From: an uncultured Bacilli bacterium
Lineage (GTDB): Bacteria > Bacillota_I > Bacilli_A > RF39 > UBA660
DNA length: 27,061 nt
NCBI GenBank assembly: GCA_944336815.1
Contig: CALVLG010000004.1
Span: 1-27,061 of the forward strand
Direction: 5' to 3'
Shown here: piece after piece, positions 13,687 through 23,015 of the stretch
Layout: every line of letters starts with the position of its first letter
Numbering within the stretch: position 1 is the stretch's first letter
Notes under the pieces: model-generated
Told to the model about the DNA's origin: nothing
Seen by the model: the letters and a program-made list of their open reading frames with translations, nothing else
Databases searched by the model: none
Translations under genes and position numbers: made by a program

Positions 13687-15621
13687 ATGAAAAAAATTAA
13701 GTGGATAAGTCGAATATGTTTGTTCGTTCTTTTAAGTGGAATTGTTGTTTTAACAGGTATATATGTCTATGCTTTTTTTTCACCAAAATTAGAACTTAAA
13801 AACATGGGAAAAATTTTTATATATGACCATGAAGATAATTTAATATATCAAGGGTCGGGGTCAAATGATTGGGTTAATTTAGAAGATATTTCGCCTTATT
13901 TAATTGAAGCGGTTATCAGTGTTGAAGATAAAAATTTTTATAAACATCATGGCTTTGATTTTTTGCGAATTGGGAAAGCCTTTTTATCTAATATTCAAAA
14001 TAATACCCGAATTGGAGCCTCAACGATTAGTCAGCAATATGTCAAAAATTTGTTTTTAACTTTTGATCAAACTTGGGCCCGGAAAATAGAAGAAGCATTT
14101 TTAACGGTTGAATTAGAAGTACATTATAGTAAAGATGAAATTTTAGAGGGTTATTTGAACACAATTAATTATGGCGAAGGAAATTATGGAATTGAAGATG
14201 CAAGTCATTATTATTTTAATAAAAGTAGTAAAGATTTAACGTTAGAAGAAGCGATAATGCTAGCGGGAATTCCTAAAGCTCCAAGTAATTATAACCCCGT
14301 TAGTGATTATGAAGCTTGTATTGAACGGGCCTTAGTTGTGGCTTCAACGATGGTTAATAACGGATATATTACTGAAGAAGAATATAATAATCTTTTTAAA
14401 GAAGAAATTTCCATTTATGCTAAACGAGAACAAAATAATTCGCAGACAATTTTATATTATCAAGATGCAGTTTTACAAGAATTAGCCGAGATTAAATCTA
14501 TTCCGACGTCTTTAATTGATTCAGGTGGACTTAAAATCTATACAACATTTGATATGGATGCCCAAAAAATAATGGAAGAAAATATTTTAAAATATATGGG
14601 TAATCAAGAAGAATTACAGGTTGCTAGTGTTATGGTTGAGCCAACTAGTGGGGGTGTTCTAGCTTTAACGGGTGGCCTTAATTATGCTAAAAGTCAATAT
14701 AATCGCGCAACGCAAAGCAAAAGACAAGTAGGAAGTACGATGAAACCGTTTTTATATTATGCGGCTTTAGAAAATGGCCTTATTTCTTCTTCGACTTTTA
14801 AAAGCGAAAAAACAACTTTTTATTTTGCTAATGATCAAGCATATTCGCCTAATAACTATAATAATATTTATGCAAATGAAGATATAACTATGGCAGCGGC
14901 AATTGCTTTTTCCGATAATGTTTATGCCGTGAAAACACATTTGTTTTTAGGTCCCGAAGTGCTTGTTGATACTGCTCATTTGGCGGGAATTAAAGAAGAT
15001 TTGGAAGCCAATCCTTCCCTTGCTTTAGGAACTGAGGAATTAAATATGATGGATTTTGCAACTGGTTATACGACTTTGGCCAATGGTGGAGATCAAAAAG
15101 ATTTATTTTTGATAACAAGAGTTGAAGATTTAAACGGCAATGTTTTATATAAACATAAAGATAAACATAATGTGGTTTTAAATAGCAATAGTGTTTATAT
15201 TTTAAATGAAATGCTTACTAGCACTACTAATTCAGCCTTTTCAAGTTATACTACACCAACTGCTTTGTCTTTGGCTTCGAAAATGAGTCGAAAATATGCT
15301 TTAAAAACGGGGACAACTAACACCGATTCTTGGGTTGCTGGATATAATCCTAACCTTTTAATGATGGTTTGGGTAGGAAATGACGATGCTTATGAAATAG
15401 ACAGCACGGCCAGTTATTATTCGAAAAGTATCTGGATTGATACTATGGAAGAATATTTAAAAGATGTAGAGCCGACATGGTATGAAAAACCGCCTAATAT
15501 TATTGGATTAATTCGTAATGGTATTACTGGTTTAGAAGATTCTAATGGAACAAATAGCACTGTTTTTTATTATGTTAAAGGAACTGAAGTACCATATACA
15601 GCTGTAAATAAAGAGCAATAA
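13687..15621 (+). CDS. Bifunctional class A penicillin-binding protein (PBP1A-like)
   Basis: Membrane-anchored enzyme of 644 aa that polymerises glycan strands and cross-links peptides in peptidoglycan. One transmembrane segment (about 8-32) is followed by a GT51 transglycosylase: EDKNFYKHHGFD with the catalytic Glu near 80, GASTISQQ near 110, RKIEEA near 132 and EGYLNTINYG. The transpeptidase domain has Ser350 in STMK, FSDN as the SxN motif and KTGTTN as the KTG motif. No PASTA repeat is present. The start is chosen at 13687 (MKKIKWISR, site AGGTG upstream), not the longer frame from 13573, which would run through the ywiB promoter. It is the only large gene here on the strand facing the replication fork. 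Confidence 0.93.
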   Translation: MKKIKWISRICLFVLLSGIVVLTGIYVYAFFSPKLELKNMGKIFIYDHEDNLIYQGSGSNDWVNLEDISPYLIEAVISVEDKNFYKHHGFDFLRIGKAFLSNIQNNTRIGASTISQQYVKNLFLTFDQTWARKIEEAFLTVELEVHYSKDEILEGYLNTINYGEGNYGIEDASHYYFNKSSKDLTLEEAIMLAGIPKAPSNYNPVSDYEACIERALVVASTMVNNGYITEEEYNNLFKEEISIYAKREQNNSQTILYYQDAVLQELAEIKSIPTSLIDSGGLKIYTTFDMDAQKIMEENILKYMGNQEELQVASVMVEPTSGGVLALTGGLNYAKSQYNRATQSKRQVGSTMKPFLYYAALENGLISSSTFKSEKTTFYFANDQAYSPNNYNNIYANEDITMAAAIAFSDNVYAVKTHLFLGPEVLVDTAHLAGIKEDLEANPSLALGTEELNMMDFATGYTTLANGGDQKDLFLITRVEDLNGNVLYKHKDKHNVVLNSNSVYILNEMLTSTTNSAFSSYTTPTALSLASKMSRKYALKTGTTNTDSWVAGYNPNLLMMVWVGNDDAYEIDSTASYYSKSIWIDTMEEYLKDVEPTWYEKPPNIIGLIRNGITGLEDSNGTNSTVFYYVKGTEVPYTAVNKEQ

Positions 15622-15653
15622 AAAATAATTAACTTTTTGAGCTAATTATTTTT
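15621..15653. terminator. Bidirectional terminator between the PBP gene and noc
   Basis: An 11-bp perfect AT stem (15621-15631 with 15643-15653) and an 11-base loop, with a T-run on both strands. The stop codons of both converging genes fall in or at the stem. Confidence 0.7.
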
Positions 15654-16862
15654 TTTAATGTTAATTGTTATTTGGTATGTATCAGCTAAATCTACTTCAT
15701 CTAAAGACATTTGAAAGCCTTGTTTTTCCATATTAGCAATCATATTTCTTACTTCATTTATGGCTGTTTTTAAATCAATTCCTTTAGCTTCTTCAACAAT
15801 TTGTTCATAATTTGGATCTAATTTTATCACTGAATCCATTGGATCAACAATGTTTTCTTTTGGTTCTTCTTTAATCTCTTCAATTGTGTTATTTACTGTT
15901 TCGATTGGTGGAGTTACTAAGGATGGGATTGGAGTGTTTAATTCTTGTTCGCCATTTTTTGGTTCTAAAGTAAGATCCGAAATATCTTCTAATACTTCGA
16001 TATTATTAGAAGGTTCAGGTGTTTTAGGTACTTCAGGTTCCATCATTTGCATATTGGCTGCTTCATCTTCTAAAAAGTTAAAAAACTTATTAGGAATCGG
16101 TTTTTGTTCTGGCACTTGTTCAGGAACAGGTGAAGCACTTATTTCATTTGTTTCCATAGACACCTCTTTCTTTGGTTCAGGATTATTTATATCAGTTGCG
16201 TTATTAACAATTGTCTTAACATCAGGATTTATATTTATTAACGGCACATCTTCAGTAGTTTCTCCTTTGGCTTTTTTTATTTCTAAGTCAAGTTGTCTTA
16301 CGGTTAAACGTTTAGTAATTATCTTTTTTAGCCATTCAGCTTGTTCTTCAATTGGTAAGACAAGTAAACTTCTGGCATGTCTTTCGCTTATTTTTTCTTG
16401 TAATAAGGCATCTTGGACTTCTGGTGCTAAGTTTAGCAATCTTAATTTGTTGGCGATCGAACTTTGACTTACCCCCATTTTTTCAGCTAATTGTTCTTGC
16501 GTCATATAACCTCTGTCTAAAAGATTTTTATATGATTTAGCTTCTTCGATTGGGGTTAGATTTCGTCTTTGAATATTTTCAACCAAGGCAATTTCAGCAC
16601 TTTTGTTATCATCAATATCGGAAATGATAGCTGGTACTTGTTTTAAACCCGCCATAGTTGCTGCCTTAAAACGCCGCTCACCAGCAATAATTTCGTATTT
16701 ATTCCCTAGCCTTCTTAATACAAGCGGTTGAATTATACCGTGTTGTTTAATAGATTCTGATAATTCTTTTAAGCCTTCTTCATCAAAAGCTAATCTTGGT
16801 TGAAATCGATTAGGAATTATATCTTCTATAGCTACTTGTAGTACCTTTTGTTCTGTATTCAC
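15642..16862 (-). CDS. noc: ParB-family CTPase of Noc type (nucleoid occlusion)
   Basis: ParB/Spo0J superfamily DNA-binding CTPase of 406 aa, starting with GTG (AAGGGG upstream). The N-terminal CTP-binding part has QPLVLRR, AGERRFKAA (60-68) and ENIQRRNLTP (95-104). The helix-turn-helix is near 120-165. At the four positions known to separate Noc from ParB it has Gln133, Lys139, Asn144 and Arg161 (Noc: Gln, Lys, Lys, Arg; ParB: Arg, Thr, Ala, Gly), so Noc-type DNA specificity is likely. It follows rsmG, as noc does in B. subtilis, but no soj-spo0J pair is adjacent. A long Pro/Glu-rich linker (about 200-345) holds NKFFNFLED (258-266), and a compact C-terminal domain ends the protein. It lacks an N-terminal amphipathic extension like that of B. 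subtilis Noc. A generic ParB role remains possible. Confidence 0.8.
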   Translation of the reverse strand: MNTEQKVLQVAIEDIIPNRFQPRLAFDEEGLKELSESIKQHGIIQPLVLRRLGNKYEIIAGERRFKAATMAGLKQVPAIISDIDDNKSAEIALVENIQRRNLTPIEEAKSYKNLLDRGYMTQEQLAEKMGVSQSSIANKLRLLNLAPEVQDALLQEKISERHARSLLVLPIEEQAEWLKKIITKRLTVRQLDLEIKKAKGETTEDVPLININPDVKTIVNNATDINNPEPKKEVSMETNEISASPVPEQVPEQKPIPNKFFNFLEDEAANMQMMEPEVPKTPEPSNNIEVLEDISDLTLEPKNGEQELNTPIPSLVTPPIETVNNTIEEIKEEPKENIVDPMDSVIKLDPNYEQIVEEAKGIDLKTAINEVRNMIANMEKQGFQMSLDEVDLADTYQITINIKKNN

Positions 16863-17010
16863 AAAAAATCAGCCCCTTACCGCCTATTTTATCTATATAT
16901 CATTTTAGCAATTTTTTAGAGATTTCGCAATAGATTTTAGCATTAATCTTTTTTCATAATGATTTTTTGAAAATAAAGATTTTGATGAAATAATTGTTTT
17001 TAATCCTTAG

Positions 17011-17715
17011 TTATTTTAAAGGGTGTTTTTTTATTTTGTCATAATTTCGTGGATATTTTAAATCTGTAGCTTTGTTTTTTTCAATATCTAGTAATGTCCT
17101 TATACCGTTTTCTTTTGGTAGTTCAAAAACCTGTTTTTGGATAATTTCACATGATAAAACGGCTAATGTTGGGGTGGATAACTGAATTTCTTCTTCAGCA
17201 TTGCCTTTCATAACAAGAAAATGGCCATGAATTTTTAAACTAGGAATATTTAATTCTAAAAGAATTCTTAGTTCTGCAACAGCTCTTGACGTGACAAAAT
17301 CGTATTCTTCACGATGAACTCTGGTATAGTCCTCTGCTCTACTGTATATGATTTCGACATTTGTTAAAGATAATTTTTGAACACATTCTTTTAAAAAAGT
17401 TATTTTTTTGTTATTGCTATCTAGTAAAGTTACTTGTAAATTTGGAAAAAAGATGGCTAAAACTAGGCCAGGAAAGCCGGCACCAGTACCAACATCAAGT
17501 AGTTTTCCATGGGACAAATCAGCAATTTTGACTAAAGTTATACTATCATAAAAATGTTTTAAATATACTTCTTCTTTGGTTCTTATGGCAGTTAAATTTG
17601 TATGGGCATTATATGCCAATAAAAAAGAAGCATATTGTTCTAATTGTTCAGCTATCTTGGGCGTTATAGTTAGGCTTAAATCAATAATAGCTCTTTCAAA
17701 TTCTTCTTTATTCAT
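17011..17715 (-). CDS. rsmG: 16S rRNA (guanine527-N7)-methyltransferase
   Basis: RsmG (GidB) methylates G527 of 16S rRNA with S-adenosylmethionine. The 234-aa protein has the SAM-binding LLDVGTGAGFPGLVLAI (near 67-83), the strand LLDSNNKKITFL, and TSRAVAELRILLE. Its ATG lies within the end of mnmG (8-base overlap), giving an mnmE-mnmG-rsmG unit. A 148-base gap with no gene and only weak AT hairpins separates it from noc downstream. Confidence 0.95.
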   Translation of the reverse strand: MNKEEFERAIIDLSLTITPKIAEQLEQYASFLLAYNAHTNLTAIRTKEEVYLKHFYDSITLVKIADLSHGKLLDVGTGAGFPGLVLAIFFPNLQVTLLDSNNKKITFLKECVQKLSLTNVEIIYSRAEDYTRVHREEYDFVTSRAVAELRILLELNIPSLKIHGHFLVMKGNAEEEIQLSTPTLAVLSCEIIQKQVFELPKENGIRTLLDIEKNKATDLKYPRNYDKIKKHPLK

Positions 17716-19573
17716 TTTTACTATACTCCTTTTTTAAATAAACACTTAAAATAGCAATGTCAGAAGGATTAACACCACTTATACGCGCGGCTTGACCAAC
17801 TGAAAGTGGTCTTATTTTGGCTAATTTTTGCCGGGCTTCTGAAGCAAGATTTTTTACTTTAGCATAATCAATATCCTTAGGAATTATTTTTTCTTCTAAT
17901 TTTTTCATTTTTTCTACTTCTTTATACGTCTTTTTTATATACCCTTCGTATTTAATTTGAATTTCTAATTCTTCTTTAGTTTGGGAATCAAATGGTATTT
18001 CGAAAAAATTTTCTAAAAAAGCAATGTTTATTTCGGGCCGTTTTAATAAATTATACAAACTTTCCGTAATAGCAGGTACTTCTTTACCGTTTTCGATAAA
18101 TATCTTTTTTATTTCAGGAGTGATTTTTAGCTTATTATTTTTGAAAAATTCTTCGCCTTTTTGAATGTTTTTAACTCTTTCAAGATAATTTTGATATTGT
18201 TTTTCAGTAATACTTCCTACATTGTGGGCATATTCTCTTAATCTTAAATCGGCATTATCATGGCGTAAGATTAATCTAAATTCAGCTCTTGAGGTAAGCA
18301 TACGATATGGCTCAGCTGTTCCTTTAGTTACTAAATCATCAATTAAAACGCCGATGTAAGCATCATTTCTTTTTAAAATTAAAGGTTGTTTATTTTCTAA
18401 TTTTAAAGCTGCATTTATACCGGCAATTAATCCTTGACCAGCGGCTTCTTCGTAACCACTTGTGCCATTTATTTGGCCAGCAGTAAAAATGTTTTCAATA
18501 ACTTTTGATTCTAAACTTGGTGATACTTCTAAAGGATCTATCGCATCGTATTCTATGGCATAGGCATACTTGGTAATTATAGCGTTTTCTAAGCCACTTA
18601 AACTATGAACCATTTTTTCTTGAATGTCTCTTGGCATTGAAGTTGAAAAGCCTTGAAGGTACCATTCATCATAGTAAAGACTTTCTGGTTCAAGGAAAAG
18701 TTGATGTCTTTCTTTGTCTTTAAAACGAACAAGTTTATCTTCAATACTTGGGCAATATCTTGGCCCTATTCCGGTGACATAACCTCCATACATAGCTGAT
18801 TTGTCTAAATTATCTAAAATTATTTTATGGGTATTTTGGTTAGTATAAATTAAGTAACATTTTTGTTGTTCATTAATTTTATAAGAAGGTTTATTATCAA
18901 AGGAAAACGTCCAATAGGTATCATCACCATATTCGGGTTGCATTTTTGAAAAATCAATAGATGAGGCTTTGATTCTTTGAGGTGTACCTGTTTTTAACCG
19001 TTGAATAGTAAAGCCATATTTTTTTAAATTTTCGCTTAAGTAGTTACTTCGTGGTTCACCATGTGGACCTGATGGTGTACTTTCTGAGCCTATTAATACA
19101 TTTGCTTTTAAGTAGGTACCAGTTGTTAAAATAACAATATTGGCAAATATTTTTTCACCCGTAGCTAAAATTACCCCTTTTACCGTTTTATTTTCGATAA
19201 TTAAATCTTCAACCGCACCTTCTAAAATGGCTAAATTTGGGGTATTTGCTAAGGCTTCTTGCATATTTTTAGGGTATGTTATTTTATCTGCTTGCGCTCT
19301 TAAGGAACGAACAGCTGGACCTTTTGAGTTATTTAACATTTTAATTTGAAAATGAGAAATATCAGCAATTTTGCCCATTATGCCACCTAAAGCATCAATT
19401 TCACGAACAATAATTCCTTTGGCTGTACCACCAATTGATGGATTACATGGCATATCACCAATATTTTTTTTATTTAAGGTAATAAGTAAGGTTTTGTGGC
19501 CTTTAAAAGCAGCAATGTGACTAGCTTCAATGCCAGCATGTCCACCACCTACTACAATAATTTCATATTTCAT
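17708..19573 (-). CDS. mnmG: tRNA uridine-5-carboxymethylaminomethyl enzyme MnmG
   Basis: FAD-binding partner of MnmE that modifies uridine 34 of certain tRNAs. The 621-aa protein starts with the dinucleotide-binding VVGGGHAGIEAS, then MPCNPSIGGTAKG, GTYLKANVLIG, GPRYCPSIEDK and LRHDNADLRLR, and ends in the helical MnmE-binding domain (RISGVNPSDIAIL). The start at 19573 (MKYEIIVVGGG) is chosen because GGAAAG at the end of mnmE serves as the site; the frame start at 19597 would overlap mnmE. Overlaps rsmG by 8 bases. Confidence 0.96.
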   Translation of the reverse strand: MKYEIIVVGGGHAGIEASHIAAFKGHKTLLITLNKKNIGDMPCNPSIGGTAKGIIVREIDALGGIMGKIADISHFQIKMLNNSKGPAVRSLRAQADKITYPKNMQEALANTPNLAILEGAVEDLIIENKTVKGVILATGEKIFANIVILTTGTYLKANVLIGSESTPSGPHGEPRSNYLSENLKKYGFTIQRLKTGTPQRIKASSIDFSKMQPEYGDDTYWTFSFDNKPSYKINEQQKCYLIYTNQNTHKIILDNLDKSAMYGGYVTGIGPRYCPSIEDKLVRFKDKERHQLFLEPESLYYDEWYLQGFSTSMPRDIQEKMVHSLSGLENAIITKYAYAIEYDAIDPLEVSPSLESKVIENIFTAGQINGTSGYEEAAGQGLIAGINAALKLENKQPLILKRNDAYIGVLIDDLVTKGTAEPYRMLTSRAEFRLILRHDNADLRLREYAHNVGSITEKQYQNYLERVKNIQKGEEFFKNNKLKITPEIKKIFIENGKEVPAITESLYNLLKRPEINIAFLENFFEIPFDSQTKEELEIQIKYEGYIKKTYKEVEKMKKLEEKIIPKDIDYAKVKNLASEARQKLAKIRPLSVGQAARISGVNPSDIAILSVYLKKEYSKNE

Positions 19574-19581
19574 AAAGTCAT

Positions 19582-20937
19582 CTACTTTCCAAGGCAAAAA
19601 CGTTTAAAGATATTATCTACTAATTCATCTTCATACGCTTCGCCAATTATTTTTCCTAAGTTTTCCCAAGCACTCCGAAGATCGATTTCTAACATATCAA
19701 CTGGAACATTTTTTTCGTTTTCTTGTATAACATGATTAATGCTTGCTAAAGCCTCTTTGGCCAAAGATATTTGTCTTGTATTAAATAAGAAAGTTAAGTC
19801 TTTATAACTCATGTCCTCCAAAGAAAAAACGTGTAAAATTTCTTCTTTTAAATCATCTATCCCTACTTTACTGTTAGTACTTCCATAAATAATTTTTTTA
19901 CTTGTTGGGATATTAAATAATTTTGGTTCTAAATCCGTTTTATTAATAAAGACAAATGATTTTTGATTTTCAATACTTTTTAGCAATTCTTCATCTTCTT
20001 TAGTTAGGGCTTCATTGCTGTTTAAAACTAAAATAGTCAAATCAGCAGTTTCTTGAACTTTTTTACTTTTTTCGACCCCAATTTTTTCAACTATATCTTT
20101 TGTTTCGCGAATACCTGCTGTATCAATAAAGTTTAAATCTATTCCTTTATAAGTAATTGAACCTTCGACTATATCTCTCGTTGTTCCGGAAATATCGGTA
20201 ACAATTGCTTTTTCTTCTTCTAACAAGGTATTTAAAAGAGATGATTTGCCGACATTAGGTCGACCTATAATTGCAATATTTATTCCATTTTTAATTTTTT
20301 TACTATTTTCTGATTCTAAAACAATTTTTTCTAATTGATCTTTTATTTCGGTTAATACGGGGGTGATGTTTTCTTTGGTTATTTGTAATTCATCAATATA
20401 TTCAGGATAGTCTATATTTACTTCAATATTGGATATTAACCCAACCATTTTTTCCCGTAGTTCTGCAATTAGTTTAGTTGTTTTGCCGCTGATGCCATTC
20501 AAAGCCATTTTGCGGGCATTTTCATTTTTAGCTTCTAATAAATCTTCAATACTTTCAGCCTCTAATAAATTAATTCGCCCATTTAAAAATGCTCTTTTAG
20601 TAAATTCACCTGGTTCTGCTGGCACAGCCCCGTTTAAATAAAGAAGTTCTAATATTTTGTTAGCTGTTATAGTGCCACCATGACAATTTATTTCGACGAC
20701 ATCTTCTTTAGTATATGTTTTAGGCGCGCGCATTAACATTACTAATACTTCATCAATTATTTTATCATGATCTTTAATATAGCCATAATGAATTGTATGA
20801 GATGGGGCATCTTTAAAGGTTTGATTAGAAAAAATATTACTTACAATAGAAATAGCCTCTTTACCACTTACTCTTATAATATTTATAGCCCCTACTCCTA
20901 AACTATTTGTGCTTATTGCGGCAATTGTTGTGTCCAT
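19582..20937 (-). CDS. mnmE: tRNA modification GTPase MnmE
   Basis: GTPase of 451 aa that, with MnmG, installs the cmnm5 group on U34 of tRNAs. The N-terminal tetrahydrofolate-binding domain (about 1-115) is followed by a helical domain. The inserted G domain has GRPNVGKSS (G1), DISGTTRD (G2), DTAGIRE (G3) and NKTD (G4). The C-terminus FCLGK keeps the essential cysteine (Cys448). It has its own promoter just after the jag terminator and starts the mnmE-mnmG-rsmG unit. Confidence 0.97.
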   Translation of the reverse strand: MDTTIAAISTNSLGVGAINIIRVSGKEAISIVSNIFSNQTFKDAPSHTIHYGYIKDHDKIIDEVLVMLMRAPKTYTKEDVVEINCHGGTITANKILELLYLNGAVPAEPGEFTKRAFLNGRINLLEAESIEDLLEAKNENARKMALNGISGKTTKLIAELREKMVGLISNIEVNIDYPEYIDELQITKENITPVLTEIKDQLEKIVLESENSKKIKNGINIAIIGRPNVGKSSLLNTLLEEEKAIVTDISGTTRDIVEGSITYKGIDLNFIDTAGIRETKDIVEKIGVEKSKKVQETADLTILVLNSNEALTKEDEELLKSIENQKSFVFINKTDLEPKLFNIPTSKKIIYGSTNSKVGIDDLKEEILHVFSLEDMSYKDLTFLFNTRQISLAKEALASINHVIQENEKNVPVDMLEIDLRSAWENLGKIIGEAYEDELVDNIFKRFCLGK

Positions 20938-20959
20938 AGTATCCCTCCTACTCGCGGGT

Positions 20960-20968
20960 ATTATATCA
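20960..20968 (-). promoter_or_regulatory. Extended -10 promoter of mnmE
   Basis: On the - strand TGA followed by TATAAT (TATAAT is the complement of 20960-20965), about 22 bases from the mnmE start and right after the jag terminator. No good -35 was seen. Confidence 0.55.
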
Positions 20969-20979
20969 TTTTTTAAAAC

Positions 20980-21004
20980 AAAAAGACAGATTTTTTATTC
21001 TGCC
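20980..21004 (-). terminator. Intrinsic terminator after jag
   Basis: On the - strand GGCAGA (complement of 20999-21004) pairs with TCTGTC (complement of 20985-20990) including one G-U pair, then five Ts. It overlaps the jag stop and separates the rnpA-yidC-jag unit from mnmE. Confidence 0.65.
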
Positions 21005-21591
21005 TTAACGATTACATGACGATGTGGTTCCTCACCTTCACTAATTGTACTTACGCCTTTAAAATTAGCTAATTTATTATGAATAATTCTTCTTTCGTAC
21101 GAATTCATATCTTCTAAAATCGCATCTGTTTTGGTAGCTCTTACTTCTTTGGCGGTTTTAATAGCTAATCTTTCTAAATTGGCAATTCTTTTTTCTTTGT
21201 AATTTTCAACATCTAAAACAAATTTAGGATGAATATTATAGGCACTGCTAAGTTTAGCTTTAACTAAAGTTTCTAAGGCCTTTAATGTTTGACCGTTTTT
21301 ACCAATTAATACAGAATTGTTATTGGAATACATATATACGGAAAAGACATCATCTTTAATGCTTGTTTCAAATTGAACTTCGACATTTAAAGGAGTAACT
21401 ATTTCACTAAGATAACTTTTTATCTCTTCCATAACTTCTGGATAAGAAATAGCTTTTACTTCATAAGTTTTACCTTTAAATAAACCGCCCTTTTTTTCAG
21501 TTTTTTCATAAAAAATTTTGTCGGTATGAAGTTTATTTTTAGCATCTTCAACGGCTTCGATTAAGGTTTTAGCTTCTACTACTACTGGCAT
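20995..21591 (-). CDS. jag: RNA-binding protein Jag/KhpB
   Basis: The 198-aa cytosolic RNA-binding protein (EloR/KhpB) has a Jag-N domain (about 1-50, with KKGGLFKGKTYEV), a KH domain (about 70-145, with VLIGKNGQTLKALE), and a C-terminal R3H domain (about 148-198, with RRIIHNKLA and GEEPHRHVIV). In streptococci KhpB affects cell elongation and RNA stability. It lies directly after yidC (1-base gap), the usual order in Firmicutes. Confidence 0.93.
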   Translation of the reverse strand: MPVVVEAKTLIEAVEDAKNKLHTDKIFYEKTEKKGGLFKGKTYEVKAISYPEVMEEIKSYLSEIVTPLNVEVQFETSIKDDVFSVYMYSNNNSVLIGKNGQTLKALETLVKAKLSSAYNIHPKFVLDVENYKEKRIANLERLAIKTAKEVRATKTDAILEDMNSYERRIIHNKLANFKGVSTISEGEEPHRHVIVKAE

Positions 21592-21592
21592 C

Positions 21593-22624
21593 TTATTTCA
21601 CTTCTTTCTTCTTTGTTTTTTTCTTATCTTTCTTTTCGTGATGTTTTATATCAATTATTTTGGCATCTTTTTTTTCATCTTTTGCTAAAACTTTTTTTAT
21701 AATATAATTTTGGATTACAGCAAAGCCGTTAGTTACAATCCAGTAAAAAGCAATAGCCGTTGGTAAACTAAATGAAGCAATAGAAATACTTATTATTAAG
21801 AACATAAACATGAAATTCATTTGTTTCATCATTTCATTGTTTTGACCATTTTTCATGGTGTTTTTAAAGGAAATAAAGGTTGTCGCAACAATTAAGAAAA
21901 TTAATATTATATAACTATATTGTCCTTCAGCTAAACCTTTCCATGGCGTCATTCCTAAGTGCATTCCAAATAGTTCGCCTTCAAAGATAGCTGGAACTTC
22001 ATTAATTGCGGCTAAGAAAGCAAAGAATAAAGGTATTTGAATTAAGGCAACTAAACAACCTGAGACAGGATTAATTTTATATTTTTGATAAATCATCATA
22101 GTTTCTTGACTTTTAGCCATCATTGAATCACTGTCGGTTTTACCAGCATATTTTTTTTCAATCCGCGCGATTTCTGGTTGAGCTTTTTGAAGATTACTTG
22201 ATTGACGCATACTTTTAATAGATAAAGGTAATAAAATCAAACGAATCAATAAGCCGACAATCATTACGGAAATACCTTGATTGTTAAATAAGAAGCCAAC
22301 TTTTAAAATAATAAAAGCTAATGGTCTTACTAATAAGGCTTGCCATAGCCCATCATATTTATTTGTGGATAAGTTAAATTCCTCACATGTCGGTAATTCA
22401 TTTACGGGCGTTTCAAGTTGATCAGCATGACTTTCATATATTTTATATAGTTCAGAATCTTTTTCTGGTTGACATAATATATTTTTAGGAACACTTTGAC
22501 CAGTTACTTCATTTACGAGAATATTGCCATTTTCATCTTTTAAATAATCATCAGACCCACACCCTGAAGTTAAGAAAATCAAGCCAATTAAGACTAAGGC
22601 TAATATTTTATTTTGTTTTTTCAT
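21593..22624 (-). CDS. yidC: Membrane protein insertase YidC (SpoIIIJ type)
   Basis: Membrane insertase of 343 aa that helps integrate and fold membrane proteins. It is a predicted lipoprotein: signal peptide with lipobox LTSGC and lipidation at Cys22. Five hydrophobic segments lie between about 105 and 315, with the conserved region around LIRLILLPLSIKSMRQS. The tail is strongly basic (Lys-rich, after about 320), as in ribosome-binding YidC proteins. An AAGGAG site overlaps the rnpA end. In B. subtilis the gene at this place is spoIIIJ, needed for sporulation; here the same may hold given the other spo genes. Confidence 0.94.
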   Translation of the reverse strand: MKKQNKILALVLIGLIFLTSGCGSDDYLKDENGNILVNEVTGQSVPKNILCQPEKDSELYKIYESHADQLETPVNELPTCEEFNLSTNKYDGLWQALLVRPLAFIILKVGFLFNNQGISVMIVGLLIRLILLPLSIKSMRQSSNLQKAQPEIARIEKKYAGKTDSDSMMAKSQETMMIYQKYKINPVSGCLVALIQIPLFFAFLAAINEVPAIFEGELFGMHLGMTPWKGLAEGQYSYIILIFLIVATTFISFKNTMKNGQNNEMMKQMNFMFMFLIISISIASFSLPTAIAFYWIVTNGFAVIQNYIIKKVLAKDEKKDAKIIDIKHHEKKDKKKTKKKEVK

Positions 22625-22951
22625 CTAATTCTCCTTTTCCATAAGTTTTATAAAACTTTGCTGCATTTCTTGAAAACTTAGATTTTTAACGTTTTCTTTC
22701 ATTATTATAATATAATCTCGGTTATACTTCAAATCTTTTTTCCATTCATCTAAAATAACTCGCATTCGCCTTTTGGCCTTATTTCGCATCACCGCATTCC
22801 CTATTTTTTTAGAAACAGCGATGCCAAAATGGGGATATGAATATTTTCCTTTCCTTATATATATAGAAAAATGTTGATTACGGAGATATTTTTCTTTATG
22901 AATTATTTCTGAAAATTCACGATGAGATTTGATCATTTCTATTTTTTTCAT
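22625..22951 (-). CDS. rnpA: Ribonuclease P protein component
   Basis: Protein subunit of RNase P, which matures the 5' ends of tRNAs. The 108-aa protein has the family core GIAVSKKIGNAVMRNKAKRRMRVIL (in two adjoining blocks), including the RNR-type basic helix. Strong AAGGAGG site upstream. It is separated from rpmH by a terminator and directly followed by yidC. Confidence 0.96.
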   Translation of the reverse strand: MKKIEMIKSHREFSEIIHKEKYLRNQHFSIYIRKGKYSYPHFGIAVSKKIGNAVMRNKAKRRMRVILDEWKKDLKYNRDYIIIMKENVKNLSFQEMQQSFIKLMEKEN

Positions 22952-23015
22952 GTTGATCCTCCTTAGATTATTTTAGCAAATATTTGGAAATCTTACTATT
23001 ATTTTAATGAAAATT

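Noticed and set aside
15850..16467. 205-codon open frame on + within noc.
   Set aside because: It is antisense to a well-supported gene, is Ser/Gly-rich low complexity mirroring the linker codons, and has no ribosome site or family match.
16863..17010. 148-base gap between noc and rsmG as a possible RNA gene.
   Set aside because: Only loose AT repeats are seen, without a stable stem or clear promoter.
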